From: CAKOSP01 sp964372145
Lineage (GTDB): Bacteria; Bacillota_I; Bacilli_A; RF39; UBA660
Length of the DNA stretch: 64,000 nt
Reading direction: 5' to 3'
Assembly (NCBI GenBank): GCA_964372145.1
Contig: CAYJPM010000001.1
Location: forward strand, 10,028-74,027
Shown: positions 52,598 to 62,110 of the stretch, piece by piece
Position numbering within the stretch: position 1 is the stretch's first letter
How the letters are laid out: every line of letters starts with the position of its first letter
Notes under the pieces: generated by a model
Seen by the model: only the letters and a program-made list of their open reading frames with translations
Told to the model about the DNA's origin: nothing
The model's database searches: none
Made by a program: the position numbers and the translations under genes

Positions 52598-52656
52598 TTA
52601 TTCCTCTTATTCTAATACTATTTTAACATTTATATTAAAAATTTACAACAAAAGAA

Positions 52657-52677
52657 AAAAACAGATTAACTGTTTTT
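52657..52677 (-). terminator. terminator after the RsgI-like gene
   Basis: Stem AAAAACAG / CTGTTTTT with loop ATTAA at the stop codon. Confidence 0.7.
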
Positions 52678-52905
52678 AGTCATTATCATTATCATCATCG
52701 TTATCGTCATTATCATCACGATCATCATCGTCATCATTATCATTGTCATCATTGTCATCGCGATCATCATCATCATTATCATCGTCATCATTGTCATCAT
52801 TGTTGTCATCACGATCATCATCATTATCATCGTCATCATTATCATCATTGTTGTCATCACGATCATCATCATTATCATCATTTAAATCATCATAATAATC
52901 ATCAT
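52676..52905 (-). repeat. repetitive Asp/Asn coding tail
   Basis: Tandem ATC/GTC-rich DNA encoding D/N/R repeats; a 48-base unit (DDNDDDRDDNNDDNDD) occurs twice. Confidence 0.8.
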
Positions 52906-53827
52906 TTACTTCAACTTCTTTTTTTACAATAGAATTAGATAATACATCATATTCATATTCATATTTATTATTTACTGTTTCAAATTCAATTTCAAAAATA
53001 ATTTGTTTATCTTCAACTTCAACATCGAAATCATAATCAATTAATTCACTTTCTAAAACATTTGCATCAGCTAAAACTATTTTTTTAACACCATCTTCAG
53101 AAACTAAAACTTCAGCAGTTTGTTCACCATCTTGATTAAAGTTACCGCTTAATATTCTACTTAATTCAGAAGTAGATAATTCTATTAAATCTTCAATATC
53201 TATATCGTCATATATACTAACTATTTTTTTTATAAGTTCCATTTTACCAACTGATATATTATATTTTTCAGCTTCTTTATCATTATCATCTTCATACTCT
53301 ACATTGATAATTGATGAATTAATATTATTTCCAGCTAGATATTTTTCAATAATTAATGTTAATTCTTCTTTAATATTTTTAGATTCATTACTATCATCAA
53401 TTGAAAGTAAAACAGAATTATTTTCTTCAGTTATATAACCATGTTTAATTAATTCAGCAAGTAACATTTCAGTAGATTCTTCTACAGTCATACCTTCTAA
53501 ATTTAAATTTTTAAGTAATTCGTTAGCATCATTATTTATTGCATCAATATCTGATAACTTACCATTTTTAAATTCTAGTTCAAAACTAGGATTTACATCA
53601 AGTGTAACAGTAGTAACATCAGCACTAGTTAAATATACTACTCCAAAAGCTGCTGCCACTAACCCAGCACTAAGTGACGATAACCATATTATTTTATTTT
53701 TCTTTTCTTTTTCCATAATTAAAATTTCTCCCTCATTGTTTTTTATTTTATTTTTAATAATGGAAAAATCAGATTCAATTAAATTTTCACATTCATTATT
53801 AATTTGTTTTTTTAAATTAGTTCTCAT
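52676..53827 (-). CDS. RsgI-like anti-sigma factor with Asp/Asn tail
   Basis: A 383-aa bitopic protein. A short cytoplasmic part (1-46) precedes one helix (~47-68). The outer part begins LTSADVTTVTLDVNPSFELE...KLSDIDAINNDANELL, with a VLLSIDDSN section, which is the RsgI core. The last ~66 residues are an acidic tail of D, N and R repeats. It overlaps the sigma gene by 4 bases (ATGA), as expected of a coupled sigma/anti-sigma pair. In clostridia RsgI-like proteins sense extracellular ligands and hold the sigma factor. The tail may sense Ca2+ or bind surface; inference. Confidence 0.85.
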   Translation of the reverse strand: MRTNLKKQINNECENLIESDFSIIKNKIKNNEGEILIMEKEKKNKIIWLSSLSAGLVAAAFGVVYLTSADVTTVTLDVNPSFELEFKNGKLSDIDAINNDANELLKNLNLEGMTVEESTEMLLAELIKHGYITEENNSVLLSIDDSNESKNIKEELTLIIEKYLAGNNINSSIINVEYEDDNDKEAEKYNISVGKMELIKKIVSIYDDIDIEDLIELSTSELSRILSGNFNQDGEQTAEVLVSEDGVKKIVLADANVLESELIDYDFDVEVEDKQIIFEIEFETVNNKYEYEYDVLSNSIVKKEVEVNDDYYDDLNDDNDDDRDDNNDDNDDDDNDDDRDDNNDDNDDDDNDDDDRDDNDDNDNDDDDDRDDNDDNDDDNDND

Positions 53828-54351
53828 TTTCCACCATCCTTATATTTTTCACGAACTTTTTTAATAGTTCTATGATACTTAGAGAGTACTGTAGATAATT
53901 TTAAATTCATGAGATTAGCTATTTCTTTAAATTTAAAATCATCTATAGTAGATAACATAAATATTTGTCTTTCTTCCGCTGTTAAATCATCTAATATAGT
54001 TTTAAGTAAAACTGTATCATAACCTTTATCTTTTTCTTTTAGATGATTATCATAATCATTTATATCAACACTAGAACTTTTACTATTTTTTTTTATTTTG
54101 TTTAAACACAAATTTTTAGTAATAGTCATTATCCATGCTAAAGGTTTATTCCTAGGATTATAAAGATGTGCATATTTATTTATATTTATATATGTATCTT
54201 GCATTACATCTTCAGCATCTGTTCTATTTTTTAATATTGATAAAGCATATTTAAATACATCTAATCTAGTTTCATCATATAATTCCTCTAAAGAATCCAA
54301 ATCTTCATTAGATATTTTAAATATTAATTGTTCCAAATAATTTACGTCCAT
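53824..54351 (-). CDS. ECF RNA polymerase sigma factor
   Basis: A 175-aa ECF-type sigma factor. Region 2 (about 10-75) reads LEELYDETRLDVFKYALSILKNRTDAEDVMQDTYINI, and region 4 (~110-170) ends LSTIDDFKFKEIANLMNLKLSTVLSKYHRTIKKVRE, a helix-turn-helix. No region 3. ATG 54351 has AAGGGAG; an earlier ATG overlaps that site. Overlaps the RsgI-like gene by 4 bases. No ECF promoter motif was identified upstream. Confidence 0.93.
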   Translation of the reverse strand: MDVNYLEQLIFKISNEDLDSLEELYDETRLDVFKYALSILKNRTDAEDVMQDTYININKYAHLYNPRNKPLAWIMTITKNLCLNKIKKNSKSSSVDINDYDNHLKEKDKGYDTVLLKTILDDLTAEERQIFMLSTIDDFKFKEIANLMNLKLSTVLSKYHRTIKKVREKYKDGGK

Positions 54352-54416
54352 TTTTTCTCCCTTCATATAGTAAACAATCGAAGTTTATATTTTATTGCAT
54401 TAAATTTTAATTTTTT

Positions 54417-55262
54417 TTATTTTTTTAATATTATATTAACAATTTCAGGATTATTATTAACCCTAAGAGGAATAACACTATTACCAAGACCCCTACTTAC
54501 ATACATAGTTGTATTATCTTTTTCAAATAATCCAGCATCATATTTTGGTAATAATCCTTGATCAGGTGCTACTAACCCACCTATAAAAGGTATTCTTACC
54601 TGACCACCATGAGCATGACCAGATAAAACTAAATCAAAATCATACTCAACATATACTTCAAATAACTCTGGTCTGTGTGATAACAAAATTTTGAAATTAT
54701 CATTTTCTTGATAATATTCTAAATTAGATTTAATTACATCTTCACTATCTCCTGTATAAAAAGCAGGATCTTCTATTCCGTGAATTTCGATTAACTCATC
54801 ATCAATTTTAATAATATCCATTTCATTTTCTAATATAATAACATTTTCTTCTATTAATAATTCTTTAAGTGAATTATAATTACTCCATGCTTCATGATTA
54901 CCGGAAACAAAATATATAGGTGCTATATCCTTAATATTTTTAATTAACTCTGAAATTATATCTAAATTATATTTCTTACTATCAATTAAATCTCCAGTAA
55001 TAGCAATTATTTCAGGTTCAAGTAACCCTATTTCTTTTATTAAGTCTTTATTGTTATCACTAAATTCCTCATTATGTAAATCTGATATTTGAACAATATT
55101 AAAATCATTAAAATTATTAGGAATCTTATCATTGATATAATTTATATTAGTTATTTTAATATTTGTATTATTATATAATACTACTAAAACAAATAATACA
55201 AATAGAAATGCTAGTATTATAAATATTATTTTCCTTCTTTTCATTTTTAAAACACCATCCAT
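54417..55262 (-). CDS. membrane-anchored metallophosphoesterase
   Basis: A 281-aa calcineurin-like phosphoesterase. One N-terminal helix (~11-30) precedes the metal motifs QISDLHN, TGDLIDS, GNHEAW, LSHRPE and SGHAHGGQ. The order is that of the YkuE/YaeI group, which hydrolyses UDP-linked sugar lipid precursors or other phosphodiesters at the membrane. ATG 55262 has GGTGATGG at proper spacing; two other in-frame ATGs nearby (55274, 55244) are possible starts. Downstream lies the sigma gene. Confidence 0.88.
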   Translation of the reverse strand: MDGVLKMKRRKIIFIILAFLFVLFVLVVLYNNTNIKITNINYINDKIPNNFNDFNIVQISDLHNEEFSDNNKDLIKEIGLLEPEIIAITGDLIDSKKYNLDIISELIKNIKDIAPIYFVSGNHEAWSNYNSLKELLIEENVIILENEMDIIKIDDELIEIHGIEDPAFYTGDSEDVIKSNLEYYQENDNFKILLSHRPELFEVYVEYDFDLVLSGHAHGGQVRIPFIGGLVAPDQGLLPKYDAGLFEKDNTTMYVSRGLGNSVIPLRVNNNPEIVNIILKK

Positions 55263-55364
55263 ATATACCATCACCTATATTGTATATTATTAATAAAAAA
55301 GGTGCAAGTGAATTACTAATATGCAACACTTAAAATATGTAAATATAATTATCTAAAACTAACA

Positions 55365-55799
55365 CTATTTGTTTTTAGATTTAAGTAATTCTTCTTCTAA
55401 TTTTATTTTTAATTCGCTATTTAATAAATTTTCTAAAGGTAAAAATTTATTTCCTTTTATTTCATTAATAGTTACCCAATCCCATCCACAGCATTTTTCA
55501 GGTTCACAATTAATTATTGTGTCATTTTCATATCTAGCTATTACAAAAATAGTAACATAATGTTTGCCCGTTTCTTTAAAAACATCATTAGTTATACCCA
55601 ATAATTTCATTTCCTTAATATCAAGATTTGTTTCTTCTTTAACTTCTCTCTTAGCAGTTTCAAACCAATCTTCACCATATTCCATATGACCACCTGGAAA
55701 AGAATATGTGTTTTCACCATGTTTTCCTAATCTTTTTCCAATTAAAAATTTACCATTACTAATTACACAAACACCTACACCAACTCTTACATTCTCCAT
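55365..55799 (-). CDS. NUDIX hydrolase (MutT-like)
   Basis: A 144-aa enzyme. The NUDIX box GHMEYGEDWFETAKREVKEE and the following TNLDI are complete. Members of this type (NUDT15-/MutT-like) hydrolyse nucleoside triphosphates such as oxidised dGTP. ATG 55799 has AAAGGAAA; the longer frame from 55835 has no ribosome site. The substrate is not determined. Confidence 0.88.
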   Translation of the reverse strand: MENVRVGVGVCVISNGKFLIGKRLGKHGENTYSFPGGHMEYGEDWFETAKREVKEETNLDIKEMKLLGITNDVFKETGKHYVTIFVIARYENDTIINCEPEKCCGWDWVTINEIKGNKFLPLENLLNSELKIKLEEELLKSKNK

Positions 55800-55883
55800 A
55801 AAATTTATTTCCTTTCTTTTAGTACATAAATACAATCTAAAATAACAATGTATTTTCCTAATCTAAAACATCTTTATTTAATA

Positions 55884-57065
55884 TTATTTTTTATTTAATA
55901 TTACCAAACACTCAACATGATGAGTATAACTAAACATATCATAGGCTGCTACATAATCAAAATCATAATCATTTAATAATTTTAAATCTCTTATAAGGGT
56001 ATTAGGGTTACATGACATATAAATTATTTTATTTGGTTTAATTTCATTTATCTTATCAATAACAATTTTATCAAGACCACTTCTTGGTGGATCAACTATA
56101 AAAGTGTTTATTTTATCTTTAATTTTAATTGACTTAGATAAATCTCCCACAATAAACTCAACATTTTCTATATTATTTATTAAAGCATTGTTTCTAGCGT
56201 TAATTACAGCGTTTTTAACTATTTCAATACCATATACTTTTTTAGCTTTTGAAGCAGCGTTTATTGCAAGTGTTCCTACACCTGAATATAAATCTAGCAC
56301 CACATCATTTTCATCAATATTTTTCTTAATTAAACTAATTATATTTTCAGTAATAAATGGATTGACTTGAAAAAAAGAATTATACATAACTTCAAATTCT
56401 AAATTAAGTAATTTATCTACAAAATAATTTTGTCCGTATTTTACTTCATCATTTAAAATGATACCAATAATATCTTCTTTATTAAGAATATCTAAATTTA
56501 TTTTATTTTTAGTATTTATTATAATAAGTACTTCATTCTTATAATTACTTCTTATAGTAACATTACCAGTAGTTATATCTAATTTTTTTATTTCATAAAT
56601 ATATTTATTTATAATATTACTAGCAAGTAAACATTCATTAATTTCCACTAAAATATTAGAACCTTTTTCAAAAAAACCTATTTTTTTATCAACAATCTTT
56701 AAAGATAATTTATTTCTATAAAAAGTACTATGTTCATTATCATTAAAAATAACATTTTGCTCAAAACCAGCTCTTTTAAAATTATTAACTAATATATCAT
56801 TCTTATATTTAATAGAATTTTCATAACTAGTATTTAAATATTGACATCCACCACATTTTTCAAAATAAGGACATACAGATTTAATTTTATTTTCAGAATT
56901 TTTTATATAAGATAAAACTTCTCCTTCTAAATATTTTTTCTTTTCTAGTGTTATATTTATTTTTACTATATCCCCTGGTAATGTTTTTGGAATAAATACA
57001 ATTTTACCATCTATATAACCTATACCTCTTCCGTTATCATCTAATCTTATAATTTCTACTTCCAT
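55884..57065 (-). CDS. 23S rRNA (uracil-C5)-methyltransferase, RlmD/RlmCD type
   Basis: A 393-aa enzyme of the TrmA/RlmD family. The N-terminal ~60 residues form a TRAM RNA-binding domain. A 4Fe-4S cluster motif follows with CPYFEKCGGCQYL. The SAM site is DLYSGVGTLAINAA, and the catalytic Cys is in YMSCNPNTL with the family IVDPPRSGLD before it. This produces m5U in 23S rRNA. A terminator stem precedes it. Confidence 0.93.
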   Translation of the reverse strand: MEVEIIRLDDNGRGIGYIDGKIVFIPKTLPGDIVKINITLEKKKYLEGEVLSYIKNSENKIKSVCPYFEKCGGCQYLNTSYENSIKYKNDILVNNFKRAGFEQNVIFNDNEHSTFYRNKLSLKIVDKKIGFFEKGSNILVEINECLLASNIINKYIYEIKKLDITTGNVTIRSNYKNEVLIIINTKNKINLDILNKEDIIGIILNDEVKYGQNYFVDKLLNLEFEVMYNSFFQVNPFITENIISLIKKNIDENDVVLDLYSGVGTLAINAASKAKKVYGIEIVKNAVINARNNALINNIENVEFIVGDLSKSIKIKDKINTFIVDPPRSGLDKIVIDKINEIKPNKIIYMSCNPNTLIRDLKLLNDYDFDYVAAYDMFSYTHHVECLVILNKK

Positions 57066-57101
57066 AATATCCTCTTCTCTATTTATATTTTAACATAAAA
57101 A

Positions 57102-57125
57102 AATGTTTAGTTATATCTAAACATT
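57102..57125 (-). terminator. terminator after the 189-aa protein
   Basis: Perfect 9-bp stem AATGTTTAG / CTAAACATT with a 6-base loop, followed on the minus strand by T's. Confidence 0.75.
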
Positions 57126-57686
57126 CTTAATATCATTTTTAATAATTAAAAGTTCTTCCATATCACAAACACTTTGTCTTTGAAATAAACTTTCTTTAAG
57201 CATAAAATACGTCTCTATCAATTTATACTTTTTATATACTTCACTATCTTTATTTATATGAAAATGAAATTTAATCAATCTTAAAGAATTAATAATATTA
57301 AATATGTAATCAGTTTCATTATAAGTTTCATATATATACATTAAATATTTGTATTGAAAATCTATATTAAAATAAATTTCTTTAGGTGTATATTTGAAAA
57401 AATCGTTAAATTTAACATTAAACTTAGTATCATAAAAATCAATATTTTTTAACAAATCAAAATATCGATTTATGTCCATTGATATTAACTCTTTATCTAT
57501 TAACAATAAATTTAAAGGATAATCGCTTATAACCAAATTAATTATATCAATATCATTTTTTAAACTATCATTAATATAACAATATAATTCAGGATAATAT
57601 TTTAATATGAACATTGCTAAATTTTTTTCTTCAACATTAATATTTTGTAATATTTTAATATATTTATCTCGTTCTTTTCTTTTCAT
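57117..57686 (-). CDS. uncharacterised Tyr/Ile-rich protein
   Basis: A 189-aa protein that I do not recognise. It is helical in appearance, with many Tyr and Ile, no signal peptide and no clear motif. ATG 57686 follows AGAGGT. It lies between the rRNA methyltransferase and tex on the same strand, with its own terminator. It may be lineage-specific. Confidence 0.6.
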   Translation of the reverse strand: MKRKERDKYIKILQNINVEEKNLAMFILKYYPELYCYINDSLKNDIDIINLVISDYPLNLLLIDKELISMDINRYFDLLKNIDFYDTKFNVKFNDFFKYTPKEIYFNIDFQYKYLMYIYETYNETDYIFNIINSLRLIKFHFHINKDSEVYKKYKLIETYFMLKESLFQRQSVCDMEELLIIKNDIKNV

Positions 57687-57741
57687 AATACCTCTTTAAG
57701 TAATGATATTATATTATAAATGTAACATTAATGCAACAAAA

Positions 57742-57759
57742 AAGTATATTTCTATACTT
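57742..57759 (-). terminator. terminator after tex
   Basis: Perfect stem AAGTATA / TATACTT with loop TTTC, A-run giving U's on the minus strand. Confidence 0.7.
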
Positions 57760-59875
57760 ATTTAATCATAGTTAGTGATACTTTTTTCTTTTCTAAATCT
57801 ATTTTTTCTACATAACAAGTAACTATTTGACCAATAGATAATATTTCAGAAGGGTGTTTAATATATTCTTTAGTAATTTTAGATATATGAACTAAACAAT
57901 CATTTTTAATACCAATATCTACAAATGCTCCAAAGTCTACTACATTTCTAACAGTACCTTGAAGTTCATCCCCAACACTTAAATCTTCAATATGAAGTAC
58001 ACCACTTTTAAGTATAGGTTTATCAAACTCTTCTCTTGGATCTCTCTTAGGAGATTTAAAAGATTCAATTATATCTTCAAATGTATAATTATCTATATCA
58101 TATTTATTATCAAAATTAATTTCTTTAATTTTACTTGTTCCAATATCTTTTATATTAAGATTATTATCATCTAATATTTTATTAGCAATTTCATAACTCT
58201 CAGGATGAACTCTAGTTTCATCTAACAAATTTACACCATCATTAATTCTTAAAAATCCTATGGCTTGTTCATAAACTTTAGGAGTTAATATTTTCTTAAG
58301 TTCATTTCTAGATTTAATTTTCATAACTTTTTCTCTATAAGTAATTAATTTATCTGCCATTTTAGCTGTTATACCAGAGACATATTTAAATAAACTAACT
58401 GATGCTGTATTTACATCTACACCAACATTATTAACTGCAGATAATACAACAAAATCTAAAGATTCTTTTAATAATTTATTTTCTACATCATGTTGATACA
58501 AACCAACACCAATAGATTCTGGATCTATTTTAACAAGTTCTGATAAAGGATCTTGCAATCTTCTTCCTATAGATACTGCACTTCTTTGCTCTACACTATA
58601 ATCAGGAAATTCGCTAATAGCAAGTTTGCTTGCTGAATATACTGACGCTCCTGCTTCTGATATTATTATATATTGTGTATTTAAATTAGAAGTTTCAATA
58701 AGTTTAGCAATAAATTCTTCTGATTCTCTTGATGCCGTACCATTACCTATAGCTACTATATCAACTTTAAACTTATCTATAAGTTCTAAAACTTTTTTAG
58801 CACTACCTGCTTTATCATTTTTAGGCTCATGAGGATAGATCACACTTATATCTAACACTTTACCATTTTTATCAAGAACAGCAAGTTTACAACCAGTTCT
58901 ATAGGCTGGATCTAGAGCTAACACTATTTTTTCTTTAATAGGTGGTTGCATTAATAAGTTTTTTAAATTATCACTAAAATTTTCTACAGCTTTTTCTGAA
59001 GCTATTTGTGAAAGTTCATTTCTTATTTCTCTTTCAATTGATGGATAAATTAATCTTTTATAAGAATCTTTAATAGCATCTATTACTTCAAGTGTAACAA
59101 AAGAATCTTTATTTTTAATAATCTTACTTTCTAAAAAATCTAATATTCTACCTTTTTCATAATCTAAAGAAACAGTTATAATTTTTTCTTTTTCAGCTCT
59201 GTTAATAGCTAATATTCTATGAGGTTTAGCATATGATATTTTTTCAGTAAAATCATAATACATTTCATATGTTTTATTTTCATCCTTAGCATCTTTTTTT
59301 ATTTTAGTTTTAAGATTACCAAATTTAAAAATATTATCTCTTACATATTTTCTATAAAATGAATTATCACTAATCCACTCAGCGATTATATATTTAGCAC
59401 CAGTAATAGCATCTTCAACATTCTTTATATTATCATTTAAATAGTTAACAGCCATATCTTCTAAACTACCATTTATAGGAAAAGACATAATCATTTTAGC
59501 TAATGGTTCTAAACCATTATTAATAGCGTCTGTAGCTTTAGTTTTCTTTTTTTCTTTAAATGGTCTATATATATCTTCAAGTTCTACTAATTTAACACAT
59601 TTATTAATATTTAAAACTAAATCATCAGTAAGTAAACCTTTCTCATCAATTAATCTTTTTACATCTTCTTTCTTTTTTTCTAAATTAACAACATATTCAT
59701 ATCTCAAATTAATTTCTCTAATTTGTTCTTCATCTAAACCATGAGTTGCTTCTTTTCTATATCTAGCTATAAAAGGTACTGTATTACCTTCTGATAGTAA
59801 ATCAAGTACCGCTTTTACATCTTTAGCATTTATATTAAGTTCTATACTAACCTGCTTAATTAAATCTATATTCAT
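57758..59875 (-). CDS. tex: RNA-binding transcriptional accessory protein Tex
   Basis: A 705-aa protein. Tex starts MNIDLIKQVSIELNI...VPFIARYRKEATHGLDEEQIREI, with the YqgF-like domain around ILALDPAYRTGCKLAVLD, a helix-hairpin-helix section (VGVDVNTASVSLF...ITAKMADKLITYREK) and the C-terminal S1 domain (VGDELQGTVRNVVDFGAFVDIGI). It binds RNA and affects transcription in several bacteria. An in-frame TTG lies three codons upstream; ATG 59875 is the family start. Length is normal. Confidence 0.95.
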   Translation of the reverse strand: MNIDLIKQVSIELNINAKDVKAVLDLLSEGNTVPFIARYRKEATHGLDEEQIREINLRYEYVVNLEKKKEDVKRLIDEKGLLTDDLVLNINKCVKLVELEDIYRPFKEKKKTKATDAINNGLEPLAKMIMSFPINGSLEDMAVNYLNDNIKNVEDAITGAKYIIAEWISDNSFYRKYVRDNIFKFGNLKTKIKKDAKDENKTYEMYYDFTEKISYAKPHRILAINRAEKEKIITVSLDYEKGRILDFLESKIIKNKDSFVTLEVIDAIKDSYKRLIYPSIEREIRNELSQIASEKAVENFSDNLKNLLMQPPIKEKIVLALDPAYRTGCKLAVLDKNGKVLDISVIYPHEPKNDKAGSAKKVLELIDKFKVDIVAIGNGTASRESEEFIAKLIETSNLNTQYIIISEAGASVYSASKLAISEFPDYSVEQRSAVSIGRRLQDPLSELVKIDPESIGVGLYQHDVENKLLKESLDFVVLSAVNNVGVDVNTASVSLFKYVSGITAKMADKLITYREKVMKIKSRNELKKILTPKVYEQAIGFLRINDGVNLLDETRVHPESYEIANKILDDNNLNIKDIGTSKIKEINFDNKYDIDNYTFEDIIESFKSPKRDPREEFDKPILKSGVLHIEDLSVGDELQGTVRNVVDFGAFVDIGIKNDCLVHISKITKEYIKHPSEILSIGQIVTCYVEKIDLEKKKVSLTMIK

Positions 59876-59927
59876 TATTACCAACTTTCTTATAATATTA
59901 TATAATAATTAATATTTTATTTCATTA

Positions 59928-59955
59928 AAAAAACACTTATTTTACTAAGTATTTA
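59928..59955 (-). terminator. weak terminator after the Clp gene
   Basis: Short stem ACTTA / TAAGT around TTTTAC inside a T/A-rich stretch at the gene end. Confidence 0.4.
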
Positions 59956-62029
59956 TTTTAATTATTTCTTTTTTTAAATTCTTAAAACCACTCTTTTGAT
60001 AATCACAAATATTTATAATATCTTTAGATAATTTATTTCTTAACACATAATCTAAAAACACATCTTTTGTAATATTATTAAAATAAATTACATCACTAAA
60101 TTTATCTACATAATTACTATAAAAATTATTATCATTTTTATTATTAAAACCTATTTTGTTTTTATAATCACTTGTAATTGTGGATATTATAATAGAGCTA
60201 TTAAAATTTATATGATTACCCCTAGAATCAATTATATATCCTTCTTCTAATATTTGATAAAACATATTCTTAATATTATTTGCTAGTAGATCAAAATTTT
60301 CTATTACTATTAATGCATATGGATTATAACGTAATTTATTAAAAATATAACTATCGTTATATCCAACATATCCCGCTGTAATACCTACTAGTTTATTTAA
60401 AGATGTTTCACATGAGTATTCAGAACCATTAATTTTTATATAGTTAATTTTATCAATAGATTTATTTAATATTTTTACTACTTCACTTTTACCTACTCCA
60501 CTTGGTCCAATAAAAAGCATCGATAATAATTGATCAACATTGTTTATTTTGTAATTTATTAAACTATTAATTTTTTTTATTTGCTCATCTTGACCAATAA
60601 TACTTTGCAAATTATTTTTAACTTTACAGATAGTATTTTTATTATATAAAGGAACATTAGCTTTTTGTTCTAATACTTTTAATATATCTTTGTCACAAAT
60701 AATATTATATTTTCCAAAAGATATATTTTTAATATTATTTTCTAACTTAATTTCCTTATTTCTCAATCTTATAGCATCATCAAATTTATTATTTGAAACC
60801 ATAGATTCTTTTTGTATTTTAATTTTTTCTAACTTATTAAGTAATTTATTAACTTCTATACTATTATCACTCTTAACATGTTTCATAGTACAAACTGAAT
60901 CTAAAAAATCTATACTTTTATCTGGATTCTTTTTATTAAATATATACTTATCAGAATAATCAACAATTTTAATTATATTTTTTTTACTAATTTTAACTTT
61001 ATGATGTTGTTCATATTCTGATTTAATTTTCATTAAGATGTTAATAGTTTCATCTTTGGATGGTTCATTTATATTTATGGTTTCAAACCTTCTAGCTAAT
61101 GCTTTATCTTTTAATATATATTTGTCATATTCATCAGTTGTTGTAGCACCAATACATTTAATATTACCTCTAGCTAAATATGGTTTAAAAATATCACCTG
61201 CACTTATAGCACCTTCTGCTCCACCAGCAGAAACCATCGTGTGTATTTCATCTATAAATAAAATAATATTATTATTTTGCTCTACAATTTTTATTATCTT
61301 ATTTAATTTTTCTTCAAACTCACCTCTATACTTAGTACCTGCAACTAAATTTGACATATCTAAAGATATTATCTCAGCATTAATAAGTTCACTGGGCACC
61401 TCCTTATTAATTATTTTTCTAGCTAGTTCTTCAACTACAGCAGTCTTACCAACTCCAGCATCACCAATTAATAAGGGATTACTTTTTTTCTTTCTTAAAA
61501 GCGTTTCTATTATAAAATTAATTTCTTTATCACGACCAATAGTTTTTTCATCTAACGAAACAGTATTGTTTAAATTTTTTCCAAAATCTATCTTTTTCAT
61601 TTTTTTGTTTTTATTATTCTTGATATCATCATATAATGTATTTATATCAATTTTATAACTTACTAATATTCTTATCGCAACACCTTCACCCTCTTCAAGT
61701 AAAGACAAAATTAAATGATTAATTGTTACAATTCCATCATTATTTTCTTTTGCATCTTCTACTGCATTATTCAACACTCTCTTAAGAAGTGGAGTATAAA
61801 GATTATATTCCACATTCTTTTTTGGCATACCCACCAAATTAATCAATTCTTTTTTAAAAACATCGTAATTAAGTTTGTATTTATTAAATACTTTTTGAGT
61901 AACAATATCATTTTTTAATAAAGAAAGTAATAAATGCTCACTTCCAACAAAAGGATGATGCAAGTTATTCCTCTCAGATTCCATATTTTTCAAAATACTA
62001 ACTACATTCATATTAAAATTATTATACAT
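59945..62029 (-). CDS. Clp ATPase (ClpC-like) with degenerate second AAA+ domain
   Basis: A 694-aa protein. The N-terminal repeat domain (1-140, with HPFVGSEHLLLSLL) is that of ClpC/ClpA. AAA+ domain 1 has Walker A GDAGVGKT (189-196), Walker B FIDEIHT (Asp260, Glu261) and ARRFE. A short UVR-like stretch (~405-440) follows. Domain 2 has Walker A GPSGVGKS (508-515), but Walker B reads IVIENFD (Glu577-Asn578) where ClpC has Asp-Glu; the Arg-finger region NRID is replaced by DKFSDV; and the C-terminal small subdomain with sensor 2 is missing. ClpC is ~810 residues, so the end is shortened. IGF (~627) may still act as a ClpP loop. ATG 62029 follows AGGAG. Confidence 0.85.
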   Translation of the reverse strand: MYNNFNMNVVSILKNMESERNNLHHPFVGSEHLLLSLLKNDIVTQKVFNKYKLNYDVFKKELINLVGMPKKNVEYNLYTPLLKRVLNNAVEDAKENNDGIVTINHLILSLLEEGEGVAIRILVSYKIDINTLYDDIKNNKNKKMKKIDFGKNLNNTVSLDEKTIGRDKEINFIIETLLRKKKSNPLLIGDAGVGKTAVVEELARKIINKEVPSELINAEIISLDMSNLVAGTKYRGEFEEKLNKIIKIVEQNNNIILFIDEIHTMVSAGGAEGAISAGDIFKPYLARGNIKCIGATTTDEYDKYILKDKALARRFETININEPSKDETINILMKIKSEYEQHHKVKISKKNIIKIVDYSDKYIFNKKNPDKSIDFLDSVCTMKHVKSDNSIEVNKLLNKLEKIKIQKESMVSNNKFDDAIRLRNKEIKLENNIKNISFGKYNIICDKDILKVLEQKANVPLYNKNTICKVKNNLQSIIGQDEQIKKINSLINYKINNVDQLLSMLFIGPSGVGKSEVVKILNKSIDKINYIKINGSEYSCETSLNKLVGITAGYVGYNDSYIFNKLRYNPYALIVIENFDLLANNIKNMFYQILEEGYIIDSRGNHINFNSSIIISTITSDYKNKIGFNNKNDNNFYSNYVDKFSDVIYFNNITKDVFLDYVLRNKLSKDIINICDYQKSGFKNLKKEIIKINT

Positions 62030-62089
62030 ATATTCTCCTATTATAAATCTATGATTATAATGTTATATAAATAATATTTTTATGCAAAA

Positions 62090-62110
62090 AAAAAGCATTA
62101 AATGCTTTTT
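62090..62110 (-). terminator. terminator after the YfcC-like gene
   Basis: Stem AAAAAGCA / TGCTTTTT with a 5-base loop at the end of the gene, T9 on the minus strand. Confidence 0.8.

Noticed and set aside
52666..52881. Met-rich frame (MMIMMMIVMTTMM...) in the RsgI tail
   Set aside because: An alternative frame of the Asp/Asn repeat with no ribosome site.
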